Of a stretch of DNA of 64,000 nucleotides, positions 17,343-25,901 are shown piece after piece. Source of the stretch: Pyxidicoccus caerfyrddinensis. GTDB lineage: Bacteria > Myxococcota > Myxococcia > Myxococcales > Myxococcaceae. The position numbers and the translations under genes were made by a program. Location of the stretch: NCBI RefSeq assembly GCF_010894405.1, contig NZ_JAAIYA010000010.1:372001-436000 (forward strand). The letters are read 5' to 3'. The notes under the pieces were generated by a model that had not been told where the DNA came from, made no database searches, and worked only from the letters and a program-made list of their open reading frames with translations. How positions within the stretch are numbered: position 1 is the first letter of the stretch; every line of letters starts with the position of its first letter.

Positions 17343-17681
17343 TCACGAGCGCCGGTGCGTGGGCGCCGAGATTACCGGTAGGGCGACCAGGCGGCCCATG
17401 GGCGGGTCGTCCGCATCCATCTCCAGCTGTACGCGCTGCACCAGCCGCTCCATCTCCTCGGCGGAGACGGCGGGCAGCAGGCTGACCAGGAGGACACGGT
17501 CCTCGTCCGCGCCCAGCGCGAGGCTGCGAAGGCCCGCGAACACGGGCACCTCAGCGGACAATGCAGCCGCCGCGCTCCGGGCGCGAACCACCAACGGCTC
17601 CGGAATGCCAAACTCCCGGAGCCGGCGGATGGCCCGCTCGGTCCCCTCCAATTGTTCGAGGAACGTGATGACCAAGTACAC
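17343..17681 (-). CDS. PII-like regulatory protein of the antiporter operon
   Basis: A 112-aa small cytoplasmic protein with PII-like alternation: VITFLEQLEGTERAIRRLREFGI, then EVPVFAGLRSLALGADEDRVLLVSLLPAVSAEEMERLVQRVQ, ending in RLVALPV. The VPVFAGLRSL phrase and the beta-alpha-beta order match small PII-like proteins I know beside cation antiporters. PII-family proteins are trimers that bind nucleotides and gate transporters. It lies 31 nt upstream of two antiporter genes, so the likely partner is one or both. Start GTG at 17681; no strong ribosome site is visible. Confidence 0.7.
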   Translation of the reverse strand: MYLVITFLEQLEGTERAIRRLREFGIPEPLVVRARSAAAALSAEVPVFAGLRSLALGADEDRVLLVSLLPAVSAEEMERLVQRVQLEMDADDPPMGRLVALPVISAPTHRRS

Positions 17682-17718
17682 GCGGCCGTCTTAGCGGGTC
17701 CGCGCGCCTGACGCCACG

Positions 17719-18180
17719 CTACTCGTTGCCTTGGCCCTGACCGGCCGGCTCCGAAGCCGGAGGAGTCGGCGCCGCGGGAGCCGCGCCTTCCTGCGGGGCC
17801 TGGCCCTCACCGCCGGGGGCGGCAGCCATCGCGGCGCGAGCCGCGCGCTTGCCCTCTTCGATGAGCTTCTTCACCTTCTGCCCGCCCTTGCGGCCGATCT
17901 CCTCGTAGAAGTTCGGCCCGCGGGTGGCCTTGACGCGGTCACCACCCTTCTTGCCGATCTCCTCGTAGAACTTCGCGCCGCGCTCGGCCTTGACCGTCTC
18001 GCCGCCCTTGCGGCCGATCTCCTCGTAGAAGGAGCGGCCCCGCTCGGCCTTGACCGTCGCGCCGCCCTTGCGACCGATGGTCTCGTAGAACTCCCGGCCT
18101 CGCTCGTTGCGGACAGTCTCGCCGCCCTTACGCCCTGCCTCGGCCACCGTCATGCTGCCCTTGTTGTCCTTGTCCGACAT
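17719..18180 (-). CDS. KGG-repeat stress-induced protein
   Basis: A 153-aa hydrophilic protein of the GsiB/KGG (con-10-like) family, associated with desiccation and general stress. It has five or six repeats of about 20 residues, each with RGxxFYEEIGRKGGxxVK, between residues 12 and 110, followed by an Ala/Pro/Gly-rich tail. ATG at 18178-18180 is preceded by AGAGGAG; the open frame upstream of it is not used. Such proteins are intrinsically disordered and protective. Spore-forming myxobacteria would be expected to induce it in development or desiccation, but no promoter evidence was found. Confidence 0.85.
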   Translation of the reverse strand: MSDKDNKGSMTVAEAGRKGGETVRNERGREFYETIGRKGGATVKAERGRSFYEEIGRKGGETVKAERGAKFYEEIGKKGGDRVKATRGPNFYEEIGRKGGQKVKKLIEEGKRAARAAMAAAPGGEGQAPQEGAAPAAPTPPASEPAGQGQGNE

Positions 18181-18491
18181 ATCGCCATCTCCTCTCGTGA
18201 CTGCCACCCGACCCGCGCCTCGGTGCCCCTTGCCTGAAACCTTGGGACGGAAGCGCCCCGATGCAAGCAAGCTCCGTACACCGCCAGCCGTTCGCGCCTC
18301 ACACACCACACAAAAACCCGAATGATTTCGAGCGGTTGCATACGCCTGCCGAGCATTCGTGCCGGGCGTTGGCCCGCCCGGCAGGACGCTTCATTGTTGG
18401 AAACACCCCACTGCACATTGCCGATTCCCGACCCACCCTCCACCTTCTGCCAACGGCGCGTCCGGCGATCGGGCCGCGGGGGAGGCACGGC
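18181..18491. other. 311-nt intergenic region, divergent promoters
   Basis: Separates the KGG stress gene (minus) from the TVP38-family gene (plus) and should contain both promoters. An AT-richer patch lies around 18300-18345 (CACACAAAAACCC, GAATGATTTCGAG). I see no tRNA, repeat array or conserved operator here. Confidence 0.3.
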
Positions 18492-19268
18492 GTGGCGCAG
18501 TCGGCGAAGAGTTGGCTTCGGGTCCTGGCACCGATGCTCGTCTCGGTGGGAGGCCTGGTGATGCTCCGGCTCCTCGGGCCGGACTTCATCGACCAGAAGC
18601 GCATCGCCTCCGTCCTGGAGCCGTTCGGCGACGCAGCTCCCCTGGCCTACGTCGCCTTCCTCGCGATCCGCCCGGTGACGCTGCTACCCGGTCAGCTCCT
18701 GACCGCGGTGGGCGGGATGATGTTCGGGACGCTCGCAGCGACCCTCTATTCACTAACGGGCAGCTTCCTGTCTGCCATGTTGCTCTTCGGGGTGGCGCGC
18801 AAGCTGGGCACCCGGCCGATGAAGCGCCTGGCCGGCGGCAAATATCCGGCGCTGGTGCGGGCCGCGAGGCGCCACGACTTCCTCTTCGCGCTGATGGCGT
18901 GCATCAACCCGCTGTGCCCCACGGACGTCATGCTGGTGGCGGCGGCGGCCAGCGGCGCGCGGCTGTGGCCCCTGATTGCCGGCGTCATGCTGGGGACCAT
19001 TCCCGGCACCTTCCTCACCGCGCAGTTCGGCAGCGGACTGGCGCAGGGCCGCACGGTGATGACGGCCGTCTCGGCGGTGGGGCTGGTGGTGTCGCTGGTG
19101 CTCGGAGTGTTCATCGGCAGGCGCTTCTACAAGGAAATCAACGACGCGCCGGAGGAGGACCCGGACGCGCCGGCCCACGCCGCGTCGGAGGCTGCCCAGG
19201 ACGAGAGTCCCGGGACACCGGTGCGCCCGGGGCATGCGAAGCAGGATGGCGTACCCGCCACCTGGTAG
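18492..19268 (+). CDS. TVP38/TMEM64 (DedA-superfamily) membrane protein
   Basis: A 258-aa polytopic inner-membrane protein. The VTT-fold core is visible: AIRPVTLLPGQLLTAVGGMMFG (the re-entrant loop with P-x-x-x-G), YSLTGSFLSAMLLFGVARKLG, then NPLCPTDVMLVAAAASG and VMLGTIPGTFLTAQFGS. GTG start at 18492 is supported by GGGGGAGG at 18479-18486; the longer frame upstream is low-complexity. Relatives scramble or export polyprenyl and phospholipids. The acidic C-terminal tail (EEDPDAPAHAASEAAQDE) is presumably cytoplasmic. Confidence 0.82.
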   Translation: MAQSAKSWLRVLAPMLVSVGGLVMLRLLGPDFIDQKRIASVLEPFGDAAPLAYVAFLAIRPVTLLPGQLLTAVGGMMFGTLAATLYSLTGSFLSAMLLFGVARKLGTRPMKRLAGGKYPALVRAARRHDFLFALMACINPLCPTDVMLVAAAASGARLWPLIAGVMLGTIPGTFLTAQFGSGLAQGRTVMTAVSAVGLVVSLVLGVFIGRRFYKEINDAPEEDPDAPAHAASEAAQDESPGTPVRPGHAKQDGVPATW

Positions 19269-19317
19269 AGCCCCGGCTCATCTCGTTGGACGCGCCTGGC
19301 GGCTGAAAGGTTCCCGA

Positions 19318-20220
19318 CTACGCGCGGCCCCCGGGTCGCAGCTCCTCCGACAGCAGCTGCAGGAGCGCCTGCACCCGCGGCACGGACTGCCTCCCGGGGA
19401 GGCACAGCGCATGGACGGGAGGGCCCTCGGCGGAGTGCTCCGCGAGCACCTCCACCAGCCGCCCGTCGCGCGCGCGCTCGTCGAGCATGAAGTCCAGCAC
19501 CTGGCACAGGCCGGCTCCCGCCGCGGCGAGGTCCAGCAGCGCGGGGCCGTGATTCACGTCCATGGCCGGCCGCGTGCGCACCGCTTCCGACGGGCCTCCG
19601 GGCGCGCGGCGGAAGACCCACTCGCGCGCCAGGCCGCGCGGATCCACGAACTTCAGGCACGGGTGGTGCGCCAGATCCTCCGGATGCGCGGGGGTGCCAT
19701 GGCGCGCGAGGTGCGCGGGCGCGGCCAGCGTCACCCAGCGCGTGGACAACAGCCGCCGCGCCACGAGGCTGGAGTCCTCCAGCTCCCCCACGCGGATGGC
19801 CACGTCGATGTGCTCGTCCACCATGCGGCTGAAGCGATCATCCAGGCGGACGTGGAGCGTGAGCTGTGGGTAGCGGGCCTGGAGCCTCGCGAGCCGGGGC
19901 AGCACCACCGGCGCGAGGATGTGCGTCAGCGTCACCGTGAGCGGCCCCCGGGGGGCCTGCTGCGTCCGGGCCACCGTCTCCCTCGCCGCCCTCACCTGCG
20001 CCACCGCCTCGCGAGCGCGCTCGAGGAACTCCGCGCCCTCGGGCGTGAGGGCCACCTGCCGGGACGTGCGCTCCAGCAGCCTCGCGCCCACGTCCTCCTC
20101 CAGCCGGCGCACCGCCTTGCTCACCGCCGCCGTGGTGACGCCGAGCCGCGCCGCCGCCTTCCGGAAGCTGCGCTCCTCGGCCACGTGGAGGAATGGGAGG
20201 ACGCCCGCGAACAGGTCCAT
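19318..20220 (-). CDS. LysR-family transcriptional regulator
   Basis: A 300-aa LysR regulator. The helix-turn-helix is at residues 16-40 (RSFRKAAARLGVTTAAVSKAVRRLEEDVGARLLER), followed by the periplasmic-binding-protein-like effector domain (RGPLTVTLTHILAPVVLPRLARLQARYPQL written in pieces, VDEHIDVAIRVG). It is divergent from a small NAD(P)-dependent reductase gene with 106 nt between the starts; that gap holds a perfect palindrome, so the reductase and the regulator itself are the probable targets. The effector cannot be deduced. Confidence 0.92.
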   Translation of the reverse strand: MDLFAGVLPFLHVAEERSFRKAAARLGVTTAAVSKAVRRLEEDVGARLLERTSRQVALTPEGAEFLERAREAVAQVRAARETVARTQQAPRGPLTVTLTHILAPVVLPRLARLQARYPQLTLHVRLDDRFSRMVDEHIDVAIRVGELEDSSLVARRLLSTRWVTLAAPAHLARHGTPAHPEDLAHHPCLKFVDPRGLAREWVFRRAPGGPSEAVRTRPAMDVNHGPALLDLAAAGAGLCQVLDFMLDERARDGRLVEVLAEHSAEGPPVHALCLPGRQSVPRVQALLQLLSEELRPGGRA

Positions 20221-20232
20221 GGGGCCGGATTG

Positions 20233-20247
20233 TCAACTTGAAGTTGA
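20233..20247. promoter_or_regulatory. Perfect 15-nt palindrome, probable LysR operator
   Basis: TCAACTTGAAGTTGA is 7+1+7 with perfect symmetry, AT-richer than its surroundings, and 13 nt upstream of the lysR start. It fits the dyad character of LysR boxes (T-N11-A type). Assignment is by position and symmetry only. Confidence 0.6.
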
Positions 20248-20326
20248 TGATGGTTCAACCCCCGCGTGCTCGATGCGCGCCGGGTTGACGGTTAGGTTGC
20301 CGCCAACCACGAAGCAGGAGGACCTC

Positions 20327-20977
20327 ATGAAGATTGCCATCCTGGGCACGGGCATCGTCGGCGACACGCTGGGCAGCAAGCTGGTGGAGCTGGGCCACGA
20401 GGTGCGCATGGGCTCGCGCACGGCGAACCACGAGAAGGCGGTGGCGTGGACGAAGAAGGCCGGGGGCCGCGCATCGCAGGGCACCTTCGCGGACGCGGCG
20501 GCCTTCGCGGAGCTGGTCTTCAACTGCACCGCCGGCACGGCCTCGCTGGAGGCGCTGAAGCTGGCGGGAGAGAAGAACCTGGCCGGCAAGGTGCTGGTGG
20601 ACGTGTCCAACCCGCTCGACTTCTCCAAGGGCTTCCCGCCCACGCTCTCCGTCTCCAACACGGACTCGCTGGGCGAGCAGCTCCAGCGCGCCTTTCCGGA
20701 CGTGAAGGTGGTCAAGAGCCTCAACACCGTCACCGCCACCGTCATGGTGAATCCGGCGAAGCTGTCCGCGCCGACGGACATCTTCGTCGCCGGCAACGAC
20801 GCCGGGGCGAAGAAGCAGGTGACGCAGCTGCTCACGGAGGGCTTCGGTTGGAAGCGCGTCGTCGACCTGGGCGACATCACCGCGGCGCGCGCCACCGAGG
20901 GACACATGCTGATGTGGCTCCGGCTCTACCAGTCGCTCGGCACGTTCGAGTTCAACGTGCAGATCGTCCGGGCCTGA
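20327..20977 (+). CDS. NADPH-dependent F420-reductase-like (NAD(P)-binding) oxidoreductase
   Basis: A 216-aa Rossmann-fold protein of the F420-reductase/6-phosphogluconate-type family. The dinucleotide-binding loop is GTGIVGDTLG at residues 7-16, with R31 of GSRTANH placed to bind the NADP phosphate. DVSNPLDFSKGFPP and VVKSLNTVTATVMVNPAKL are the conserved family motifs. ATG at 20327 with CAGGAGGA upstream. Because few such homologues really use F420, a general NADPH-dependent reductase is the safer call. Likely regulated by the divergent LysR. Confidence 0.82.
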   Translation: MKIAILGTGIVGDTLGSKLVELGHEVRMGSRTANHEKAVAWTKKAGGRASQGTFADAAAFAELVFNCTAGTASLEALKLAGEKNLAGKVLVDVSNPLDFSKGFPPTLSVSNTDSLGEQLQRAFPDVKVVKSLNTVTATVMVNPAKLSAPTDIFVAGNDAGAKKQVTQLLTEGFGWKRVVDLGDITAARATEGHMLMWLRLYQSLGTFEFNVQIVRA

Positions 20978-20998
20978 GGCCGGGCGTCGGCTTCACCT

Positions 20999-21802
20999 TC
21001 ACGGGTTGCGCAACATCCACCCCGCGGCCAGCGCTCCGGCCGCGGAAGCGAAGGCGCCCCACCCAGCTCCCGGGTAGCCCGCCGCGTACTGCAGGACGCC
21101 CAGCAGCAGCCCCAGCGCCGCGACTCCCGCGAAACCACGGCGGACCCATGGGCGGAATGAGGGCATCCGGCCCACCGTGACGGCCGCAAGCCAGCCGAAG
21201 CCGTTGGCCAGCAACATGCCCAGGTACATGAGGATGGGCCCCTTGAACCGGAACCAGTCCAACCCTCCCACGAGCGGAGTGGGCTCGAATCCCGGCGGGA
21301 CATCCACGGAGCCGAAGGGGAACCAAGCCTGATCAGGCACGTACCCCATCGTGTAGAAGGCGAGCTGGAACACGGCCGCGAAGAAGAGCGTGACGGCCAT
21401 GGCCAACCACGGCACGGGCAGGGTCCGGTGCTCCCACCGGCGCACGGCCTCCAGCCGCTCCGGAGGCACGCGCAGGGCCTCGGGGTAGCCCAGGCTCAGC
21501 AGGGTCTGCGTGGCCGCGATGCTGGCCGGCAGCCCCTCCTCGTCCACGAGCCCATCCAGGTCCCCAGCCTCCATCAGTCGCTGGAGCCCGGCCGCGGTCT
21601 CTTCCGTCCCTGCCTCCGAGGGCAGCCGCGCGATGAGCGCATTGATGGCCCCGGCCATGCCGGGCCGGCGCAGGTCCGGCGCCGTCGACGCCTCACGGGC
21701 GAGCGAGGTGATGAGGTCCATCAGCCCCGTGCTCTCGGGCTCGGAGGTGTTCTCGTGCTGGGAGACCTGACTTCCGCGCATGGCGTCGGACGAGGAACGC
21801 AT
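20999..21802 (-). CDS. Membrane protein of unknown function
   Basis: Not recognised. A 267-aa protein with a soluble helical N-terminal half (residues 1-130, including GLQRLMEAGDLDGLVDEEGLPASIAATQTLLSLGYPEAL) and then four hydrophobic segments: LAMAVTLFFAAVFQLAFYTMG, ILMYLGMLLANGFGWLAAV, AGVAALGLLLGVLQYAAG and AFASAAGALAAGWML. The start is placed at ATG 21802 with AGAGG about 13 nt upstream; GTG and ATG codons further upstream are possible. The end is 21 nt from the end of the reductase gene. No operon partner. Confidence 0.6.
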   Translation of the reverse strand: MRSSSDAMRGSQVSQHENTSEPESTGLMDLITSLAREASTAPDLRRPGMAGAINALIARLPSEAGTEETAAGLQRLMEAGDLDGLVDEEGLPASIAATQTLLSLGYPEALRVPPERLEAVRRWEHRTLPVPWLAMAVTLFFAAVFQLAFYTMGYVPDQAWFPFGSVDVPPGFEPTPLVGGLDWFRFKGPILMYLGMLLANGFGWLAAVTVGRMPSFRPWVRRGFAGVAALGLLLGVLQYAAGYPGAGWGAFASAAGALAAGWMLRNP

Positions 21803-22064
21803 GACCGTGGGCTGACCTCTCGCGCCCTGAGCGGCGCACCGCCCCATTCTACGAACGGCGCCCCACCACCGCACAACGCCGGGCCTCACGCGGGGGGCGT
21901 CCGCTCACTGCGTTCCTCTGGCCACATGCCGCGTCCTGAAGGCCACGGGCCGCTTCCTCCTGACCACAGAGGTCGGTTGCCATGACGGAGTCCCGGTCCA
22001 TCTCCGCCAATGCGCGCAGGACCTCGGAGTCTTCGGGTCCCTCCCTTGCAGACCAACAGGCCCC

Positions 22065-22850
22065 ATGCGAATCCCGCGTCTCGCGGCGCTCCTGCTCTTC
22101 GTCGCCTGTGGCAGCGGGCCTGCTTCCACTCCGCCGCCCTTCAAGGCCATGACGCACAACGTCCTCAGCACTTCCTCGTTCGAGGGAGTGGAGAAGTCCG
22201 TGGACGTCATCGAAGCGGCGAAGCCGGACATCCTCTGCCTGCAAGAGCTGACACCCCGCTTCGCATGGGCCTTCGAGCGGAGGCTGGGCAAGGAGTACTC
22301 GCAACGGCGCTTCGTGCCCCAGAGAGACACCTGGGGCGTGGGCATCGCCACCCGGCACCGGCTGTTGCGCACGGCGGTCTTTCCTCAGCGGCCCCATCGG
22401 ATGCCAGCCATGGAAGCGGATGTGCTCGTGAACGGGCGCCGGCTCAAGGTGGTGTGTGTCCACCTGAGGGAACGGGACGCGCGGCACGCGAAGGATGATG
22501 ACCTGCTTGAGTCCCTGCCGGAGAACGCGGACCTGGGCGACAGACAGAGCAAGGCGCTGGTGGACCGCTATGCGAAGGAGAAGACCCCGCTGCTGCTGCT
22601 CGGGGACATGAACGAGGGGCGCGGGGGCCCGGCAATGAAGGCCTTTGCCAGCGCGGGCTTCACCCATGCCTGCGACGGACCGGACGCGAGCTGCGGCGCA
22701 ACCTGGCCCGCGACGGACACGATGTTCTTCGGCGACCCGGAAATCGACCACATCCTCGGGCGAGGGCTCGCCCTGTCCGGCTCACGGGTCCTGGACCCGG
22801 GGGGCTCTGACCATTTCGCGCTCGGGGCCCTCTTCGACTTCGCACCTTGA
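22065..22850 (+). CDS. Endonuclease/exonuclease/phosphatase-family lipoprotein
   Basis: A 261-aa exported lipoprotein: the N-terminus MRIPRLAALLLFVACGSG has a lipobox with the cysteine at residue 15. The EEP fold follows, with MTHNVLS, DILCLQELTPRF (metal-binding Glu), RLKVVCVHLR, LLLGDMNEG (Asp/Asn pair) and the C-terminal GGSDHFAL (catalytic His). Family members hydrolyse phosphodiesters or phosphomonoesters, such as extracellular DNA or phosphoinositides. A DNase-like role at the cell envelope is one possibility. Substrate unknown. Confidence 0.83.
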   Translation: MRIPRLAALLLFVACGSGPASTPPPFKAMTHNVLSTSSFEGVEKSVDVIEAAKPDILCLQELTPRFAWAFERRLGKEYSQRRFVPQRDTWGVGIATRHRLLRTAVFPQRPHRMPAMEADVLVNGRRLKVVCVHLRERDARHAKDDDLLESLPENADLGDRQSKALVDRYAKEKTPLLLLGDMNEGRGGPAMKAFASAGFTHACDGPDASCGATWPATDTMFFGDPEIDHILGRGLALSGSRVLDPGGSDHFALGALFDFAP

Positions 22851-22914
22851 GGCATTGGGCGTGGCCCCCTGGTGGAAACGCGCAGGGCCGGAGAACATCC
22901 GAGGGGCGACCGCC

Positions 22915-23748
22915 ATGTCCCAGCCCGACTGCGCCTACGAGACGCCCGACAGTCCCCACGCCCGGCCCCCGGGCATCGAGCGCTTCTTCATCCACGGTCG
23001 CCGCTTCGCCGCGGACATGCACCACCACCCCGTCTGGGAGATTGGGCTCCTGGAGGCCGGCGTCGTCACCACGGAGACGGACTCGCGCCTGTACACGCAG
23101 GGCGCGGGCTCGCACGGGGCCCTCTTCTTCGTCCCGCCCGGAGCGCCGCACGCGGCCTCCGCGGACCCGCGTCACTTGCCCACGCTGCGCAGCCTGCACC
23201 TGGAGCCCCACGTCGTCACCCGGGCGCTGGAGGGCCTCTCCCGCCGCCCCGTGCGGCTGCCCTCCGAAGTCACGGCCCTGGAGGACGCCCGCGCCGCGCA
23301 CAGCTTCCTGCGCTTCCACCAACGCCTCGGCGAGGGCGCGTCCGCGCTCGAACGGGAGACGTGGTTGGTGGAGGCCCTGGTGGACCTCTTCGTGCTGCAT
23401 GACGGAGAGGCCGTGCTCTACCCCGTGGGCCTGGAGGCGCGGGCCGTGCGCCGCGCCCGCGAGTACCTGCACGCCCACGCCAACGAGCGCGTGTTGCTGG
23501 AGGACCTGTCCGGCGCGGTGGGACTGAGCAAGTACCACCTGGCACGAGTCTTCGCGCGAGAGACGGGCCTGCCGCCGCACACGTACGTGCAGCGGCTCCG
23601 TCTCGCGCGCGCCCTGCCCCTGTTGCGCCAGGGCGCGCCCGCGGGCGAGGTGGCGTACGAATTGGGCTTCGCCGACCAGGCCCACTTCGCGCGCACCTTC
23701 AAGGACTCGTATGGCCTGACGCCCCGGGCCTACGCACGGGGCGCCTGA
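22915..23748 (+). CDS. AraC-family transcriptional regulator
   Basis: A 277-aa regulator. The N-terminal cupin-like sensing domain includes ADMHHHPVWEIGLLEAG and ALFFVPPGAPHAA. The C-terminal pair of helix-turn-helices lies at about residues 180-275 (LEDLSGAVGLSKYHLARVFARETG and VAYELGFADQAHFARTFKDSYGLTPRAY). ATG at 22915 with GAGGGG upstream decides the start; the open frame further upstream overlaps the preceding gene. It is followed by a beta-propeller-like lipoprotein gene in the same direction, which could be a target. Confidence 0.92.
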   Translation: MSQPDCAYETPDSPHARPPGIERFFIHGRRFAADMHHHPVWEIGLLEAGVVTTETDSRLYTQGAGSHGALFFVPPGAPHAASADPRHLPTLRSLHLEPHVVTRALEGLSRRPVRLPSEVTALEDARAAHSFLRFHQRLGEGASALERETWLVEALVDLFVLHDGEAVLYPVGLEARAVRRAREYLHAHANERVLLEDLSGAVGLSKYHLARVFARETGLPPHTYVQRLRLARALPLLRQGAPAGEVAYELGFADQAHFARTFKDSYGLTPRAYARGA

Positions 23749-23842
23749 GCCTCGCGAAAACGAGGCAGCAAGATTCTTCAATAACGCCCGCGCCCCCGCT
23801 GACACCTTGCCTCCCGTTCGCTCATGAACGCGGAGGAAGACC

Positions 23843-24850
23843 ATGAAGGCATCGAGTGTGAGCATCCTGGGCAGTGCGCTGTGCATCCTGGCGTGTGGAG
23901 GAGTCCTCGGGTGCTCGGAAGAAGAGGAGCCCCAGCCCACGCCGTCGCGCGACGGGGTGACGGAGATTGCGCTGCCGGGCAATGACTTCTACCCGGAGGG
24001 CATCGCCGCCAGCGCGGACAACACCCTCTACGTGGGCAGCCTGATGACGGGCCAGATTGTCCGCATCCGTCCGGGTAGGAGCGAGGCGGAGGAGTTCGTC
24101 GCCCCGCGCTCCATCGTCACCGGCACCGTGGGCCTGCACGTGCAGGAGGACAAGCAGTACCTGTGGCTGTGCAGCAACGTCTTCGGCACCTCCAACGCGC
24201 CGGAGCTCATCGCCGTGAGCCTGTCCACGGGACAGGCCGTCCACCGGCACGTCTTCCCCGCGCAGGAGGGCGCGGGCTCCGGCTTCTGCAACGAGATTGC
24301 GCAGGACAAGGCAGGCAACCTCTACGCGACGGACAGCTTCCTCGGGCGCATCGTCCGCGTGCCTGCGGGGAAGCTGGACACCGACAACTCGGCGGAGGTC
24401 TGGGCGCGCTCCGACGCCTTCTACGGGCCGCAGGGCCAGTTCGGCCTCAACGGGCTCACGTATGACGGGGCGTCCACGCTCTTCGCGGTGAAGACGGCGG
24501 ACGGGAAGCTGTTCCGCATCCCCATCGGCACGGGCGGCGCCGCGGGCACGGTGCAGGAGGTGACGCTGGACCGGCCGCTGGTGGGGCCGGACGGGCTGAA
24601 GTACTCCGCGTCGGCGGGGCTCGTGGTGTCCGAGCAGTACGCCACGGCCGTGTCGCGCATCGCCCTGTCGGCGGACGGACGCGGCACGGTGACGAAGCTC
24701 CTGGAAGGGCTCAAGGACCCCACCTCCGTGGAGCTGGCCGAGGGCAGCGCCTGGGTCTCCGAGAGCCAGCTGACGCACCTCACCAGCGCCAACCCGCCGC
24801 CGCTGACGCTGCCCTTCTACGTCCGCCGCGTGTCCCTGCCGAAGCAGTAA
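23843..24850 (+). CDS. SMP-30/gluconolactonase-like beta-propeller lipoprotein
   Basis: A 335-aa secreted lipoprotein with signal MKASSVSILGSALCILACGG and a lipobox ending at C24 (GGVLGC). The mature part shows propeller-like repeats: YPEGIAASADNTLYVGSLMTGQIVRI, NEIAQDKAGNLYATDSFLGRIVRV, NGLTYDGASTLFAVKTADGKLFRI and GPDGLKYSASAGLVVSEQ. This order fits the SMP-30/strictosidine-synthase superfamily. ATG has GGAGG upstream. Enzyme activity is not demonstrable from sequence. It lies 95 nt downstream of an AraC regulator. Confidence 0.78.
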   Translation: MKASSVSILGSALCILACGGVLGCSEEEEPQPTPSRDGVTEIALPGNDFYPEGIAASADNTLYVGSLMTGQIVRIRPGRSEAEEFVAPRSIVTGTVGLHVQEDKQYLWLCSNVFGTSNAPELIAVSLSTGQAVHRHVFPAQEGAGSGFCNEIAQDKAGNLYATDSFLGRIVRVPAGKLDTDNSAEVWARSDAFYGPQGQFGLNGLTYDGASTLFAVKTADGKLFRIPIGTGGAAGTVQEVTLDRPLVGPDGLKYSASAGLVVSEQYATAVSRIALSADGRGTVTKLLEGLKDPTSVELAEGSAWVSESQLTHLTSANPPPLTLPFYVRRVSLPKQ

Positions 24851-24859
24851 CGGGGGCGG

Positions 24860-25810
24860 CTACGCATGCAGCGGGGGCACCGAGTACGGCCCCGGCTGCT
24901 GCGGCAGGCTCTCGCCCGGGCCCACGCCCGTGGGCTGCATGGCGGAGCGGGCCATCTCCTCGCCGTGCCGCATGCGCATGCGAATCATCTCCGGCGAGAA
25001 GTCGAGCGTGTTCCCCAGCGGCTTCGCCGGCTCGATGACGGTGATACGGCAGTACCGGTAGGGCGTGCCGTCGGGACGGCGCAGCGACACGCCCTCGTCG
25101 TACGCCTGGCGGACGATGTCGTTGATGCGGACGAAGGTCTCCACGTCGTTGAGGAGGATCTCGCTGATGGTGATGTCGGTGAGGGCACGCACGGCCACGT
25201 CGAGGATGTTGCCCGGGGCCTTCACCGGTTCAACCTTCTGCGAGGAGCAGGAGATGACGACGATCTCCGTCGGGCCGTACTCCAGCGCGTCTCCCAGCGG
25301 CGTGACGTTGCGCAGGCCGCCGTCGACGAGGTAGGCGGAGCCGACGGGCTCCCAGATGACGGGCATGGTGGCGCTCTGCCACACGGCCTCCAGGAAGTCC
25401 TTCGCGTCACTGGAGACCAGCTCGTACATCCCGGACGTCAGCGACACGCGGCCCACGTGCGCCGGCACCGCGTAGGGGCGACCCGTGGCGTTCTTCAGGA
25501 TGAAGTCCCGCAGCGGCGTGCCGTCGTACAGCCCCAGCTTGCGCAGCAGCCCGATGCGGATGGCGATGACGGCCCAGGGGAACCGCCGGTACACGTCCGA
25601 CTCGCGGATGTTGAGCCAGATGTCGTTCAGCTCCTTGTAGGCCTGCTGCGCCACCAGCGTGGCGTTGAGCGCGCCGACGGAGACGCCGAAGACGCGCTCC
25701 CACTGGAAGCCATGCACCTCGCGCAGGACGCGCTCGGCCCCCACCTGGAAGGCGCCCTTCGCGCCACCACCTGAGAGCACCAGCGTTGCGGGACGGTCCG
25801 TCATGGCCAT
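24860..25810 (-). CDS. Patatin-like phospholipase
   Basis: A 316-aa serine hydrolase of the patatin fold, expected to cleave acyl groups from phospholipids. The oxyanion loop GGGAKG is at residues 14-19, the nucleophile in GVSVG at S44, and the catalytic Asp of the DGG motif at D163, so the dyad is intact. The start ATG at 25810 follows GGAGGTGTGAC; a longer frame upstream lacks a ribosome site. No signal peptide or autotransporter domain is present, so it acts inside the cell or leaves by a specialised route. Confidence 0.9.
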   Translation of the reverse strand: MAMTDRPATLVLSGGGAKGAFQVGAERVLREVHGFQWERVFGVSVGALNATLVAQQAYKELNDIWLNIRESDVYRRFPWAVIAIRIGLLRKLGLYDGTPLRDFILKNATGRPYAVPAHVGRVSLTSGMYELVSSDAKDFLEAVWQSATMPVIWEPVGSAYLVDGGLRNVTPLGDALEYGPTEIVVISCSSQKVEPVKAPGNILDVAVRALTDITISEILLNDVETFVRINDIVRQAYDEGVSLRRPDGTPYRYCRITVIEPAKPLGNTLDFSPEMIRMRMRHGEEMARSAMQPTGVGPGESLPQQPGPYSVPPLHA

Positions 25811-25901
25811 GTCACACCTCCGAGTGGAGAAGGGATAGGCGCGAGGCGCTGGCGGGGAAATCGCCCCCGGGCGCGGCCGTGTGTCCACCGCGCGCCAGAG
25901 C

